A stretch of 7,392 bases of DNA from the NCBI GenBank assembly GCA_964358175.1, contig CAYHOI010000092.1:1-7392 (forward strand). The letters are read 5' to 3'. Source of the DNA: CAYHOI01 sp964358175 (GTDB taxonomy: Bacteria > Margulisbacteria > Riflemargulisbacteria > GWF2-35-9). The translations under genes were made by a program, and so were the position numbers. Of this stretch, positions 1-5,350 are shown piece after piece. Under the pieces are notes generated by a model. The model was not told the DNA's origin, did no database searches, and saw only the letters and a list, made by a program, of their open reading frames with translations. Numbering within the stretch: the stretch's first letter is position 1; every line of letters begins with the position of its first letter.

Positions 1-105
1 TTCAAAACTGACAACAGTTATTAATAAAAATATCAAACTTGAGTACAGAATATATATTATATTGATGGATCTTTTGAAGTTGTCTGAGAATAATTTCTTT
101 CTCAT
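1..105 (-). CDS. Possible 5' fragment of a small membrane-anchored protein, cut by the window edge
   Basis: The minus-strand frame from an ATG at 105-103 stays open for 35 codons to the window edge. The translation begins MRKKLFSDNFKR and continues into about 20 mostly hydrophobic residues (I, L, Y, V, F), which is the layout of an uncleaved signal anchor: basic N-terminus, then one membrane helix. It lies downstream of the lipoprotein gene on the same strand, beyond a likely terminator. Against it: there is no Shine-Dalgarno sequence before the ATG, I could not find a convincing promoter, and AT-rich DNA often translates into hydrophobic residues by chance. I do not recognise a family, and the rest of the gene is outside the window. 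Confidence 0.3.
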   Translation of the reverse strand, partial: MRKKLFSDNFKRSINIIYILYSSLIFLLITVVSFE

Positions 106-216
106 TTTATCGGAATTGTCAAAATGCTCCAACCAGTAGGTTGTCAGATTTTGGAAAGCAGAACAAGAAAGTTACATATTAAAACAAGGAATCACTAATC
201 TTGGAGAGAAAGACCA

Positions 217-261
217 TTTACTCAGAAGATGATCGGGAATCCCAACCATTCTCTGAGTAAA
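217..261 (-). terminator. Likely terminator hairpin of the small lipoprotein gene
   Basis: The arms TTTACTCAGA (217-226) and TCTGAGTAAA (252-261) are a perfect 10-bp inverted repeat. The 25-nt interior carries two further short symmetric pairings, ATG/CAT and GGG/CCC, so the whole element can fold as one long stem with small internal loops. It begins 13 bp past the lipoprotein stop codon on the minus strand. The sequence that follows on that strand (TGGTCTTTCTCTC) is only moderately T-rich, so termination may be inefficient, or the hairpin may instead protect the 3' end of the mRNA. Confidence 0.5.
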
Positions 262-274
262 GGACATTGTTCAA

Positions 275-442
275 TTACTTCGCGGTAGCATCAGGAGTTG
301 CAACAGCATCAGTTGCAACAGGAGCTGCTTCCTCAGTCGCTTGTTCTGGAGCAGCAGGAGCCTCAACTGGCTGAGCTTTCATGCAACCCATCACACTGAC
401 AACAAGAACCATCGCCATCAATACGGACCATATTTTATTCAC
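275..442 (-). CDS. Small predicted lipoprotein, 55 aa
   Basis: This short gene encodes a predicted lipoprotein of unknown function. Translation from the GTG at 442 gives an N-terminus MNKIWSVLMA, a hydrophobic stretch and a lipobox-like VMGC with Cys20 as the presumed lipidation site. The mature part is only 36 residues and is rich in Ala, Pro, Thr and Glu (for example VATDAVATPDATAK), so it should be a flexible, acidic tether with no folded domain. The GTG start is chosen because a perfect anti-Shine-Dalgarno match, AAAGGAGG, sits upstream at 453-460 and because translation from it gives a complete signal sequence. It is divergent from pckG, has its own promoter (529-556) and is followed by a hairpin (217-261). 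By analogy with other tiny lipoproteins it would sit in the inner or outer membrane. Lipoprotein status is well supported; the role is unknown. Confidence 0.8.
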   Translation of the reverse strand: MNKIWSVLMAMVLVVSVMGCMKAQPVEAPAAPEQATEEAAPVATDAVATPDATAK

Positions 443-450
443 CTTTTATT

Positions 451-460
451 CCCCTCCTTT
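451..460 (-). promoter_or_regulatory. Strong ribosome binding site of the lipoprotein gene
   Basis: On the minus strand this reads AAAGGAGGGG, followed by an 8-nt spacer to the GTG at 442. It is the longest Shine-Dalgarno match in the window and the main reason for accepting a GTG start on so short a gene. Confidence 0.75.
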
Positions 461-528
461 CATTGTAACAATTTTCACACTTTGACATCGTAAAATGCCA
501 CGCCTAGTTACCCCAGGCAACGGATACG

Positions 529-556
529 ATTTTAGCGTACTTTGTCAAATTGTCAA
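529..556 (-). promoter_or_regulatory. Sigma70-like promoter of the lipoprotein gene
   Basis: On the minus strand a perfect TTGACA (-35, plus positions 551-556) is followed after 16 bp by TAAAAT (-10, 529-534). Transcription should start near 522, giving a 5' leader of about 80 nt. A second TTGACA lies 8 bp further downstream on the minus strand (543-548) but is too close to the -10 box to serve it. Confidence 0.65.
542..556. repeat. Tandem TTGTCAA direct repeat between divergent promoters
   Basis: TTGTCAA occurs at 542-548 and again at 550-556, an 8-bp period. The right copy contains the -35 hexamer of the lipoprotein promoter, and the repeat lies 20 bp from the -35 box of pckG. It could be a tandem regulator site touching both promoters, or just a duplicated -35 hexamer. 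Confidence 0.4.
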
Positions 557-575
557 GAACTGCACAATTCGCCCA

Positions 576-603
576 TTGACGTCACATAGTTTTTCTCTAA
601 AAT
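576..603 (+). promoter_or_regulatory. Sigma70-like promoter of pckG
   Basis: TTGACG (576-581) is followed after 16 bp by TAAAAT (598-603), five of six consensus matches in each hexamer. Transcription should begin near 610, giving a leader of about 27 nt that contains the Shine-Dalgarno AAGGAAGGGG (620-629), 7 nt before the ATG. Confidence 0.7.
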
Positions 604-636
604 GTAGAGACACAAGTTTAAGGAAGGGGAATATCG

Positions 637-2406
637 ATGGTCACCGCATTGGAAAAATGGGTTGAAGAACAAGCAGAACTTACTCAACCAGATAGCATTT
701 ATTGGTGCGATGGGAGTGAGGAGGAAGCAAAACGCCTCATAGCGATTGGTATTCACAAGGAAAAACTAAATGGGGAACCCGTTTTTCGCCAGATGAATGA
801 CGCTTGGCCTAACGCATTTTACCACCGAAGCGATCCCTCAGATGTTGCTCGAACGGAGCATCTCACCTTTGTCTGTCATCCGAATAAAGATCTTGCAGGT
901 TCTAATAATAATTGGATGGAGCCATCCGAAGCCAAAGCAAAGCTCACCGAACTTACCCGTGGATGCATGAAGGGAAGAACCATGTATGTCATCCCTTATA
1001 TGATGGGTCATCCTGATTCGCCTTATTCAAAAGCGAATGTACAGGTGACAGACAGTGTTTATGTTGCCGTGAACATGCGCATTATGACGCGAATGGGAAA
1101 AGCCGCGCTTGAACGAATTGGAACAAGCGACTCATTTTTCCGAGGACTCCATTCTATCGGAGACTTGAATCCGGATCATCGATTTATTATGCATTTCCCT
1201 GAAGAGGGTCTGGTATGGAGTATCGGCTCAGGGTATGGTGGCAACGCACTACTCGGCAAAAAGTGTTTCTCGCTTCGAATGGCTTCTTGGCAAGGAAAGA
1301 AAGAGGGTTGGCTTGCAGAGCACATGTTGATTATGGGGATTCAGCCTCCAGACGGGGAGACGTATTATATTGCGGCTGCTCTCCCTAGTGCATGTGGCAA
1401 GACCAACCTGGCTATGCTGGAAGCAGCTTTGCCAGGCTACAAGATTTGGACAGTCGGGGACGATATTGCTTGGCTCAATGTTGGCGAAGACGGTCGTTTG
1501 TGGGCTATCAACCCTGAGGCAGGATTTTTTGGTGTTGCACCTGGAACGTCGCTCAAAACTAATCCCAATATGCTTCGCACCCTCAAGGGGGATAAATTCC
1601 TCCCCACGATTTTCACAAACACCGCACTTGATCTGGATAACAATGAGCCCTGGTGGGAAGGTCTTGACGGGGAACGTCCTTCACATTTGCGCGATTGGCA
1701 GGGCAAGGATTTTGACCCTGCGTCGAGTGGCAAGGCAGCACACCCCAATTCTCGGTTCACAGCCTCTGCCTATAATTGTCCGACCCTGTCGCCAGAGTAT
1801 GATAACCCGAAAGGTGTTCCCATTTCAGCAATTTTGTTTGGTGGACGCCGTGCGAAACTGATTCCCCTAGTGATGGAGAGCTTTGATTGGCAACATGGGG
1901 TATTTCTCGGGGCTCGCATGGGCTCTGAGACAACTGCGGCAGCGATTGGCCAGGTTGGCGTCATCCGGCGTGACCCCATGGCGATGTTGCCCTTTTGCGG
2001 CTATAACATGGGTGAATACTTCGATCATTGGTTTAACATCGGGCAGAAACTCTCTCGTCCTCCAAAAGTATTTTCTGTGAACTGGTTTCGTGTGGATGAG
2101 GAAGGCAAGTTCTTATGGCCTGGGTTTGGGGATAATATTCGTGTTCTTCAGTGGATAATTGATCGGATCAATCATCGGGTTACAGCGAAACAAACGCCGG
2201 TTGGATTGATGCCGAATGTCGGAGATATCAATCTGTCTGGAACAACCGTTACGGATGAGCATATGCGAAAGCTGCTTGAGATTAACTTGAGTGAATGGGG
2301 TGAAGAGGTGGCGGATATTAAGGCCTATCTTGAGCAGTTTGGCGCACATGTTCCAAAAGCCATGTGGGATGAATATGAACGGCTTGCGAGGGCAGTTGAA
2401 GAATAG
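637..2406 (+). CDS. pckG: Phosphoenolpyruvate carboxykinase (GTP)
   Basis: PckG catalyses oxaloacetate + GTP to phosphoenolpyruvate + CO2 + GDP in the cytoplasm, the entry step of gluconeogenesis, and can also run in reverse to fix CO2. The 589-residue length fits the GTP-dependent family. Visible hallmarks are the P-loop PSACGKTN (250-257) with the hyper-reactive Cys253 and Lys255, and Mn2+ ligands Lys209 (GKKCFSLR), His229 (EHMLIMG) and Asp276 (VGDDIAW). Their spacing matches rat PEPCK K244, H264 and D311 exactly. Substrate-binding Arg72 lies in SDPSDVAR, and GCMKGRTMYVIP, NPEAGFFGVAPGTS and FGGRR are also intact. The ATG at 637 has a good ribosome binding site and its own promoter. The gene stands alone and faces birA across 17 bp with no clear terminator. 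The GTP-type motifs exclude the ATP-dependent PckA family. Confidence 0.97.
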   Translation: MVTALEKWVEEQAELTQPDSIYWCDGSEEEAKRLIAIGIHKEKLNGEPVFRQMNDAWPNAFYHRSDPSDVARTEHLTFVCHPNKDLAGSNNNWMEPSEAKAKLTELTRGCMKGRTMYVIPYMMGHPDSPYSKANVQVTDSVYVAVNMRIMTRMGKAALERIGTSDSFFRGLHSIGDLNPDHRFIMHFPEEGLVWSIGSGYGGNALLGKKCFSLRMASWQGKKEGWLAEHMLIMGIQPPDGETYYIAAALPSACGKTNLAMLEAALPGYKIWTVGDDIAWLNVGEDGRLWAINPEAGFFGVAPGTSLKTNPNMLRTLKGDKFLPTIFTNTALDLDNNEPWWEGLDGERPSHLRDWQGKDFDPASSGKAAHPNSRFTASAYNCPTLSPEYDNPKGVPISAILFGGRRAKLIPLVMESFDWQHGVFLGARMGSETTAAAIGQVGVIRRDPMAMLPFCGYNMGEYFDHWFNIGQKLSRPPKVFSVNWFRVDEEGKFLWPGFGDNIRVLQWIIDRINHRVTAKQTPVGLMPNVGDINLSGTTVTDEHMRKLLEINLSEWGEEVADIKAYLEQFGAHVPKAMWDEYERLARAVEE

Positions 2407-2423
2407 ACGTCTTCGGATACCAG

Positions 2424-2939
2424 TCAGCCTAAAAAGCGGGTTAACACATCAGCAATAAAGGCCTCCCTTTCAACGAGGAGGCCTGTCTCTAGGTAAAGAG
2501 AGGTGGCTGGCTGGCCGATAGATTGAGTTTCTTCATTGGACAAGTTGAGATTCACCCCTAACCCAAAAATAACTCCCTTGAGAATGGATCCCTGTGTGGT
2601 TGACTCAGCAAGAATGCCAGCGATTTTCTTGCCGCGAACCATCACGTCATTGGGGGGCTTCATTTCCGCGCTCACTCCCTTATCTCGAAGGCCATCAATA
2701 ACGGCTTGAGCAAGTTTTTGCGTGAGAGCAGTCAACTCATCTGGCGAAGCATGTTTTGGCTTTAAAATGATGGAGAGATAGACATTGCCAGGCTTATTCG
2801 ACAGCCAGGATCTATTTTGACGACCTCTTCCAGCCGTTTGAGTATCAGCAACGATCACGGCATGGTCAGATAATTCATGGAGGTGTTGTTTTGCATAGGT
2901 ATTTGTAGAATCCACAGAATTTAAATAGATCAGTTTCAT
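2424..2939 (-). CDS. birA: Short biotin--[acetyl-CoA-carboxylase] ligase (biotin protein ligase)
   Basis: BirA activates biotin with ATP and transfers it to a lysine of biotin carrier domains such as the acetyl-CoA carboxylase carrier protein. The 171-residue product begins right at the catalytic core: LNSVDSTNTYA (6-16), the biotinyl-AMP loop TAGRGRQNRSW (35-45), KPPND and KKIAGILAE in the middle, and an ATSL motif near the end. The N-terminal DNA-binding domain is absent, so it is not a biotin-operon repressor. The C-terminal SH3-like BPL_C domain is also missing: the protein stops just after the catalytic core, and pckG begins 17 bp beyond. Two family positions differ, Asn42 in GRGRxxR (usually Gly) and Pro in place of Trp in KWPND. 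I chose the ATG at 2939 because homology starts there. An in-frame TTG at 2996 would run into dapF. The start lacks a Shine-Dalgarno sequence and seems leaderless. Confidence 0.9.
   Translation of the reverse strand: MKLIYLNSVDSTNTYAKQHLHELSDHAVIVADTQTAGRGRQNRSWLSNKPGNVYLSIILKPKHASPDELTALTQKLAQAVIDGLRDKGVSAEMKPPNDVMVRGKKIAGILAESTTQGSILKGVIFGLGVNLNLSNEETQSIGQPATSLYLETGLLVEREAFIADVLTRFLG
2459..2484. repeat. Perfect 8-bp inverted repeat inside the birA 3' end
   Basis: AGGCCTCC (2459-2466) and GGAGGCCT (2477-2484) flank a 10-nt loop. The element is in birA coding sequence, 53 bp past the pckG stop. No T-run follows it on either strand, so it is not a standard intrinsic terminator. It might still stabilise or pause the ends of the convergent pckG and birA transcripts. 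Confidence 0.45.
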
Positions 2940-2947
2940 GGACGTGT

Positions 2948-2953
2948 ATTTTA
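2948..2953 (-). promoter_or_regulatory. Predicted -10 box of a leaderless birA promoter
   Basis: On the minus strand TAAAAT ends 8 nt before the birA ATG (2939), which places the expected transcription start at or next to the A of the ATG. There is no Shine-Dalgarno sequence. I could not find a good -35 hexamer and there is no extended -10 TGn, so this promoter is probably weak. Confidence 0.45.
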
Positions 2954-2962
2954 CTACGATTT

Positions 2963-2971
2963 TGGTATAAT
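2963..2971 (+). promoter_or_regulatory. Extended -10 promoter of dapF, predicted leaderless
   Basis: TGG followed by a perfect TATAAT (2966-2971) forms an extended -10 element, which can work without a -35 box. None is visible at 16-18 bp. The hexamer ends 8 nt before the dapF ATG (2980), so transcription should start on or next to the start codon. No Shine-Dalgarno sequence precedes dapF. Confidence 0.6.
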
Positions 2972-2979
2972 GCGTTACG

Positions 2980-3789
2980 ATGCTTGCTTTTACCAAGATG
3001 CATGGAATTGGGAACGACTTTATCGTGATTGATGGAGTTCGGACTATGATTGATGAAACGACGATTCAGAAGAGAGCCAGTGCTCTGTGCAATAGGCATA
3101 CGGGGGTAGGCGCAGATGGAGTCATTTTGATTCTCCCTTCCGATATAGCTGATTTGAGGATGAGAGTATTTAACACGGATGGATCTGAAGCTGAAATGTG
3201 TGGCAATGGAATTCGGTGCTTTGCAGCATTTGTTTCTCAGGCAGGATTGGTTGCTTCCAAAATCTTTACAGTGCAAACCCCTGCCGGCATTCGAATACCC
3301 GAAATCATTTCTGAAACACCTTTAGGTGCCGAGGTGAGAATCGATATGGGTGTGCCTCAGCTGGATGCTCTTGAAATTCAGATCAAACTTGAGGATGGTT
3401 CCTCTTTTCTGCTCACCCCTGTTGGGATGGGTAATCCACATGCAGTTGTGGTGGTTCCAGATGTGTCAGTAATCCCTCTGGCTACCGCAGGACCTTTAAT
3501 CGAACGGCATCCTTTTTTTCCTCATCGAACCAATGTCGAGTTTATCCAAATTGTTTCAAGATCAGAAATCAAACTACGCGTCTGGGAACGAGGAAGTGGC
3601 GAAACACTGGCGTGTGGTACGGGAGCTTGTGCTAGCGTTGTTGCGGGGATTCTGCTTGGAAAGCTGTCGGATCAGGTGAGCGTACGCTTGCCAGGTGGAT
3701 ATCTTGAAATTGTATGGCAGAAACACGAGAACATTTTTATGACAGGAGCTGCGCAGTTCGTCTTTGAGGGAACGCTTTACGGGGTGTGA
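2980..3789 (+). CDS. dapF: Diaminopimelate epimerase
   Basis: DapF interconverts LL- and meso-diaminopimelate without a cofactor, giving the direct precursor of lysine and the cross-linking amino acid of peptidoglycan. The 269-residue length is typical. The N-terminus FTKMHGIGNDFIVID carries the family signature. The two catalytic cysteines are both present: Cys74 in EMCGNGIRC and Cys212 in LACGTGACA. Substrate-binding motifs GMGNPHAVV, NVEF and WERGSGET are also intact, so the enzyme should be active in the cytoplasm. The gene is transcribed alone, divergent from birA, and its last 13 bases overlap the 3' end of the convergent MgtE_N-like gene. Its substrate-producing partner dapL starts 388 bp downstream on the same strand but is separated by that minus-strand gene. 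The ATG at 2980 opens the conserved N-terminus directly and appears leaderless. Confidence 0.97.
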   Translation: MLAFTKMHGIGNDFIVIDGVRTMIDETTIQKRASALCNRHTGVGADGVILILPSDIADLRMRVFNTDGSEAEMCGNGIRCFAAFVSQAGLVASKIFTVQTPAGIRIPEIISETPLGAEVRIDMGVPQLDALEIQIKLEDGSSFLLTPVGMGNPHAVVVVPDVSVIPLATAGPLIERHPFFPHRTNVEFIQIVSRSEIKLRVWERGSGETLACGTGACASVVAGILLGKLSDQVSVRLPGGYLEIVWQKHENIFMTGAAQFVFEGTLYGV

Positions 3790-4079
3790 TTCTTGAATTC
3801 TTCGATGAACTGAGCCGCTAAATTGGATGGAAGACGTTTAATGATTTCAGTACGACGTTGCGAACTCATAAGTTCAAGAATGCTTGATGTTTTCTCGAGG
3901 GGTAAAACCATCAGAACCTTACAAACAGTTTGCAGATCAAATCGATCCAAAACAGAAACTAAAGTGTCAATATCAACCCTGTTGATCTGGCTTGCGCTTC
4001 GTTGCCCAGGGCTCTTCATATAGTGTAGGATAACCTCATCAGGATTGGAGATAATTGTCTTTTTTGCTTTAAAGAACAT
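3777..4079 (-). CDS. Stand-alone MgtE N-terminal-like helical protein, 100 aa
   Basis: The function of this small protein is unknown. After about 30 polar residues (MFFKAKKTIISNP onward), residues 35-97 read as short amphipathic helices with repeated leucines and LP turns: DTLVSVLDRF, CKVLMVLPLEKTSSILELM, RRTEIIKRLPSNLAAQFIEEF. This resembles the intracellular MgtE_N domain of Mg2+ transporters and the related FliG-type superhelix, which act as Mg2+-sensing or protein-binding modules. There is no CBS domain and no membrane helix, so it is not a transporter. An AAGAAGGGG ribosome binding site lies 6 nt before the ATG, which supports translation. Its last 13 bases overlap the dapF tail, and its start diverges from dapL across 98 bp. 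A 66-codon plus-strand frame opposite it looks non-coding. I am fairly sure the gene is real and only moderately sure of the domain. Confidence 0.75.
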   Translation of the reverse strand: MFFKAKKTIISNPDEVILHYMKSPGQRSASQINRVDIDTLVSVLDRFDLQTVCKVLMVLPLEKTSSILELMSSQRRTEIIKRLPSNLAAQFIEEFKNHTP

Positions 4080-4177
4080 TGTTGACCCCTTCTTTAAATC
4101 AGTATCCTATATTATCATACCCTACTATTAAATATATCGTACAGAATGTTAGATAATTTCACTAAAGGGGCAAAATT
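4080..4177. promoter_or_regulatory. AT-rich divergent control region between the MgtE_N-like gene and dapL
   Basis: This 98-bp gap must hold the start signals of two divergent units, but I could not find a clean -35/-10 pair for either. Candidates are GATAAT on the minus strand (4111-4116) for the small gene, and TATATT (4108-4113) or GATAAT (4152-4157) on the plus strand for dapL. The last of these would put the start almost on the dapL ribosome binding site. The two central candidates overlap on opposite strands. Confidence 0.4.
4164..4170 (+). promoter_or_regulatory. Ribosome binding site that fixes the dapL GTG start
   Basis: AAAGGGG lies 7 nt before the GTG at 4178. The translation from that GTG starts where family members start, a few residues before the conserved PPYLFADIDKK, so the GTG is preferred over any internal ATG. 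Confidence 0.75.
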
Positions 4178-5350
4178 GTGATAAAAACAAGTAAAAAATT
4201 TGAAAATATACCCCCATATCTCTTTGCGGATATTGATAAAAAAAGGCTAGAGGCTCTATCAAGAGGGGTTGATATCATCAATCTAGGGATCGGTGATCCC
4301 GACCAACCTACCTTTCCACACATCGTCGAAACGATGCATCGTGCGATAGACAACCCCTCGAACCACAATTACCCCCCTTACGAGGGCACGACAGCTTTCA
4401 GGGAAGCGGTTAGTGCCTGGTATAAGTCGAGATTTGGGGTTGAACTGAATCCCAAAAACGAAGTGGTCTCCCTTATTGGCTCCAAGGAGGGAATTGCTCA
4501 TCTTCTTTGTGCCTATATCGATCCTGGAGACCTCGTGTTGGTGCCAAGTCCAGGGTATCCAGTTTATAAAATGGGCACCATCCTTACCGGGGGTGTTCCT
4601 TTCTATGTACCACTCCTAGAAGAAAAGGGGTTTTTGCCTGACCTAGAGGCTATACCTGCCGATGTTGCTCGCAAGGCCAAGATTATGTATGTGAATTACC
4701 CCAACAATCCAACTGGAGCAGTCGCTGACCTTTCGTTTTATCGTAAATTAGTGAAATGGGCCAAGCAAAACGATATCTTGATAGCTTCGGATCTGGCTTA
4801 CAGTGAAATGAGTTATGACGGATACCGCGCTCCAAGCATTTTGGAGGTCAAGGGAGCCAAAGAGGTGGCTATAGAATTTCATTCACTGTCTAAATCATTT
4901 AACATGACAGGTTGGCGTATCGGAATGGCTGTTGGGAATGTTGATGCCATTGGTGCGCTGGGAACCATTAAGACGAATGTGGATTCAGGAATTTTTAAAG
5001 CAATTCAGGAAGCCGGCGTTGTTGCTTTGACGACGCCATGTCCTCAGATAGAAGAGATGAATAGCCTCTATGCAAAACGTCGCGATGTGCTCACGCAGGG
5101 ACTTAATTCACTGGGCTGGAGCTTGCGCCCCATTCAAGCCACCTTCTATGTCTGGGCTCCTGTTCCAAAAGGCTATACTTCTGCAGAGTTCTGCACGAAA
5201 CTTCTTGAAGAATGTGGTGTAATCGTGGTGCCCGGAAACGGCTATGGCTCCGAAGGAGAAGGATATTTTCGTTTGGCTCTTACGGAGTCCGAGGCTCGAA
5301 TTTCCGAGGTTCTAGGTCGATTGAAAGAAAAAAATATTCAATACAAGTGA
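4178..5350 (+). CDS. dapL: LL-diaminopimelate aminotransferase
   Basis: DapL is a pyridoxal-phosphate enzyme that converts tetrahydrodipicolinate directly to LL-diaminopimelate using glutamate, bypassing the succinyl or acetyl intermediates of the DapD/DapC/DapE route. The 390-residue protein is a class I/II fold-type I aminotransferase. Motifs in order are PPYLFADIDKK near the N-terminus, NLGIGDPD, NYPPYEGTTAFREAV, GSKEGIAHL, NYPNNPTGAVADL, the cofactor lysine Lys239 in HSLSKSFNMTGWRIG, ATFYVWAPVPKGYTS, and the carboxylate-binding Arg in GYFRLALTE. The ~390-residue length and these motifs match the bacterial branch of DapL better than the longer plant/chlamydial type (about 410 residues). 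It starts with GTG after AAAGGGG and overlaps rnc by 4 bp. With DapF it supplies meso-diaminopimelate. A more general aspartate/alanine aminotransferase role is less likely given the close motif match and the nearby dapF. Confidence 0.93.
   Translation: MIKTSKKFENIPPYLFADIDKKRLEALSRGVDIINLGIGDPDQPTFPHIVETMHRAIDNPSNHNYPPYEGTTAFREAVSAWYKSRFGVELNPKNEVVSLIGSKEGIAHLLCAYIDPGDLVLVPSPGYPVYKMGTILTGGVPFYVPLLEEKGFLPDLEAIPADVARKAKIMYVNYPNNPTGAVADLSFYRKLVKWAKQNDILIASDLAYSEMSYDGYRAPSILEVKGAKEVAIEFHSLSKSFNMTGWRIGMAVGNVDAIGALGTIKTNVDSGIFKAIQEAGVVALTTPCPQIEEMNSLYAKRRDVLTQGLNSLGWSLRPIQATFYVWAPVPKGYTSAEFCTKLLEECGVIVVPGNGYGSEGEGYFRLALTESEARISEVLGRLKEKNIQYK

Larger units (their letters stand above)
1..274. other. 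AT-rich region left of the first firm gene
   Basis: This stretch has no firmly supported gene. It holds the possible minus-strand membrane-protein start (1-105) and a hairpin at 217-261 that probably ends the lipoprotein transcript. A plus-strand frame (2-139) is also open from the left edge for 45 codons before a TAG. Its lysine-, isoleucine- and asparagine-rich translation resembles no family I know and is most likely chance. I saw no tRNA, rRNA or repeat array here. Confidence 0.6.

Noticed and set aside
2..139. 45-codon plus-strand frame open from the left edge
   Set aside because: It is AT-driven, Lys/Ile/Asn-rich, has no recognisable C-terminal motif and competes with the better minus-strand candidate.
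553..756. 67-codon minus-strand frame over the pckG start
   Set aside because: It covers the pckG promoter and N-terminus, has no ribosome binding site, and is Cys/Phe/Asn-rich without a domain.
1370..1861. Long open frame (163 codons) on the plus strand inside pckG, and 107- and 69-codon frames on the opposite strand
   Set aside because: All lie within the intact pckG frame, have no ribosome binding site, and their translations are rich in Arg, Ser and Pro with no recognisable domain.
2459..2484. Hairpin in birA as an intrinsic terminator for pckG
   Set aside because: The stem is perfect, but no T-run follows on either strand, so I list it only as an inverted repeat.
2424..2996. Longer birA starting at an in-frame TTG at 2996
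   Set aside because: The extra 19 residues precede the conserved start of the catalytic domain, have no homology I recognise, and would overlap dapF.
2875..3276. 133-codon minus-strand frame across the birA/dapF junction
   Set aside because: It is antisense to dapF, rich in Cys, His and Asn, and overlaps two well-supported genes and their promoters.
3823..4023. 66-codon plus-strand frame between dapF and dapL
   Set aside because: The opposite strand has a better frame with a ribosome binding site and MgtE_N-like helices. This one looks like its shadow.
5212..5346. Upstream in-frame ATG for rnc within dapL
   Set aside because: The added 45 residues are Arg-rich and dapL-antiphase in character. 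RNase III proteins begin close to the GTG that overlaps the dapL stop.
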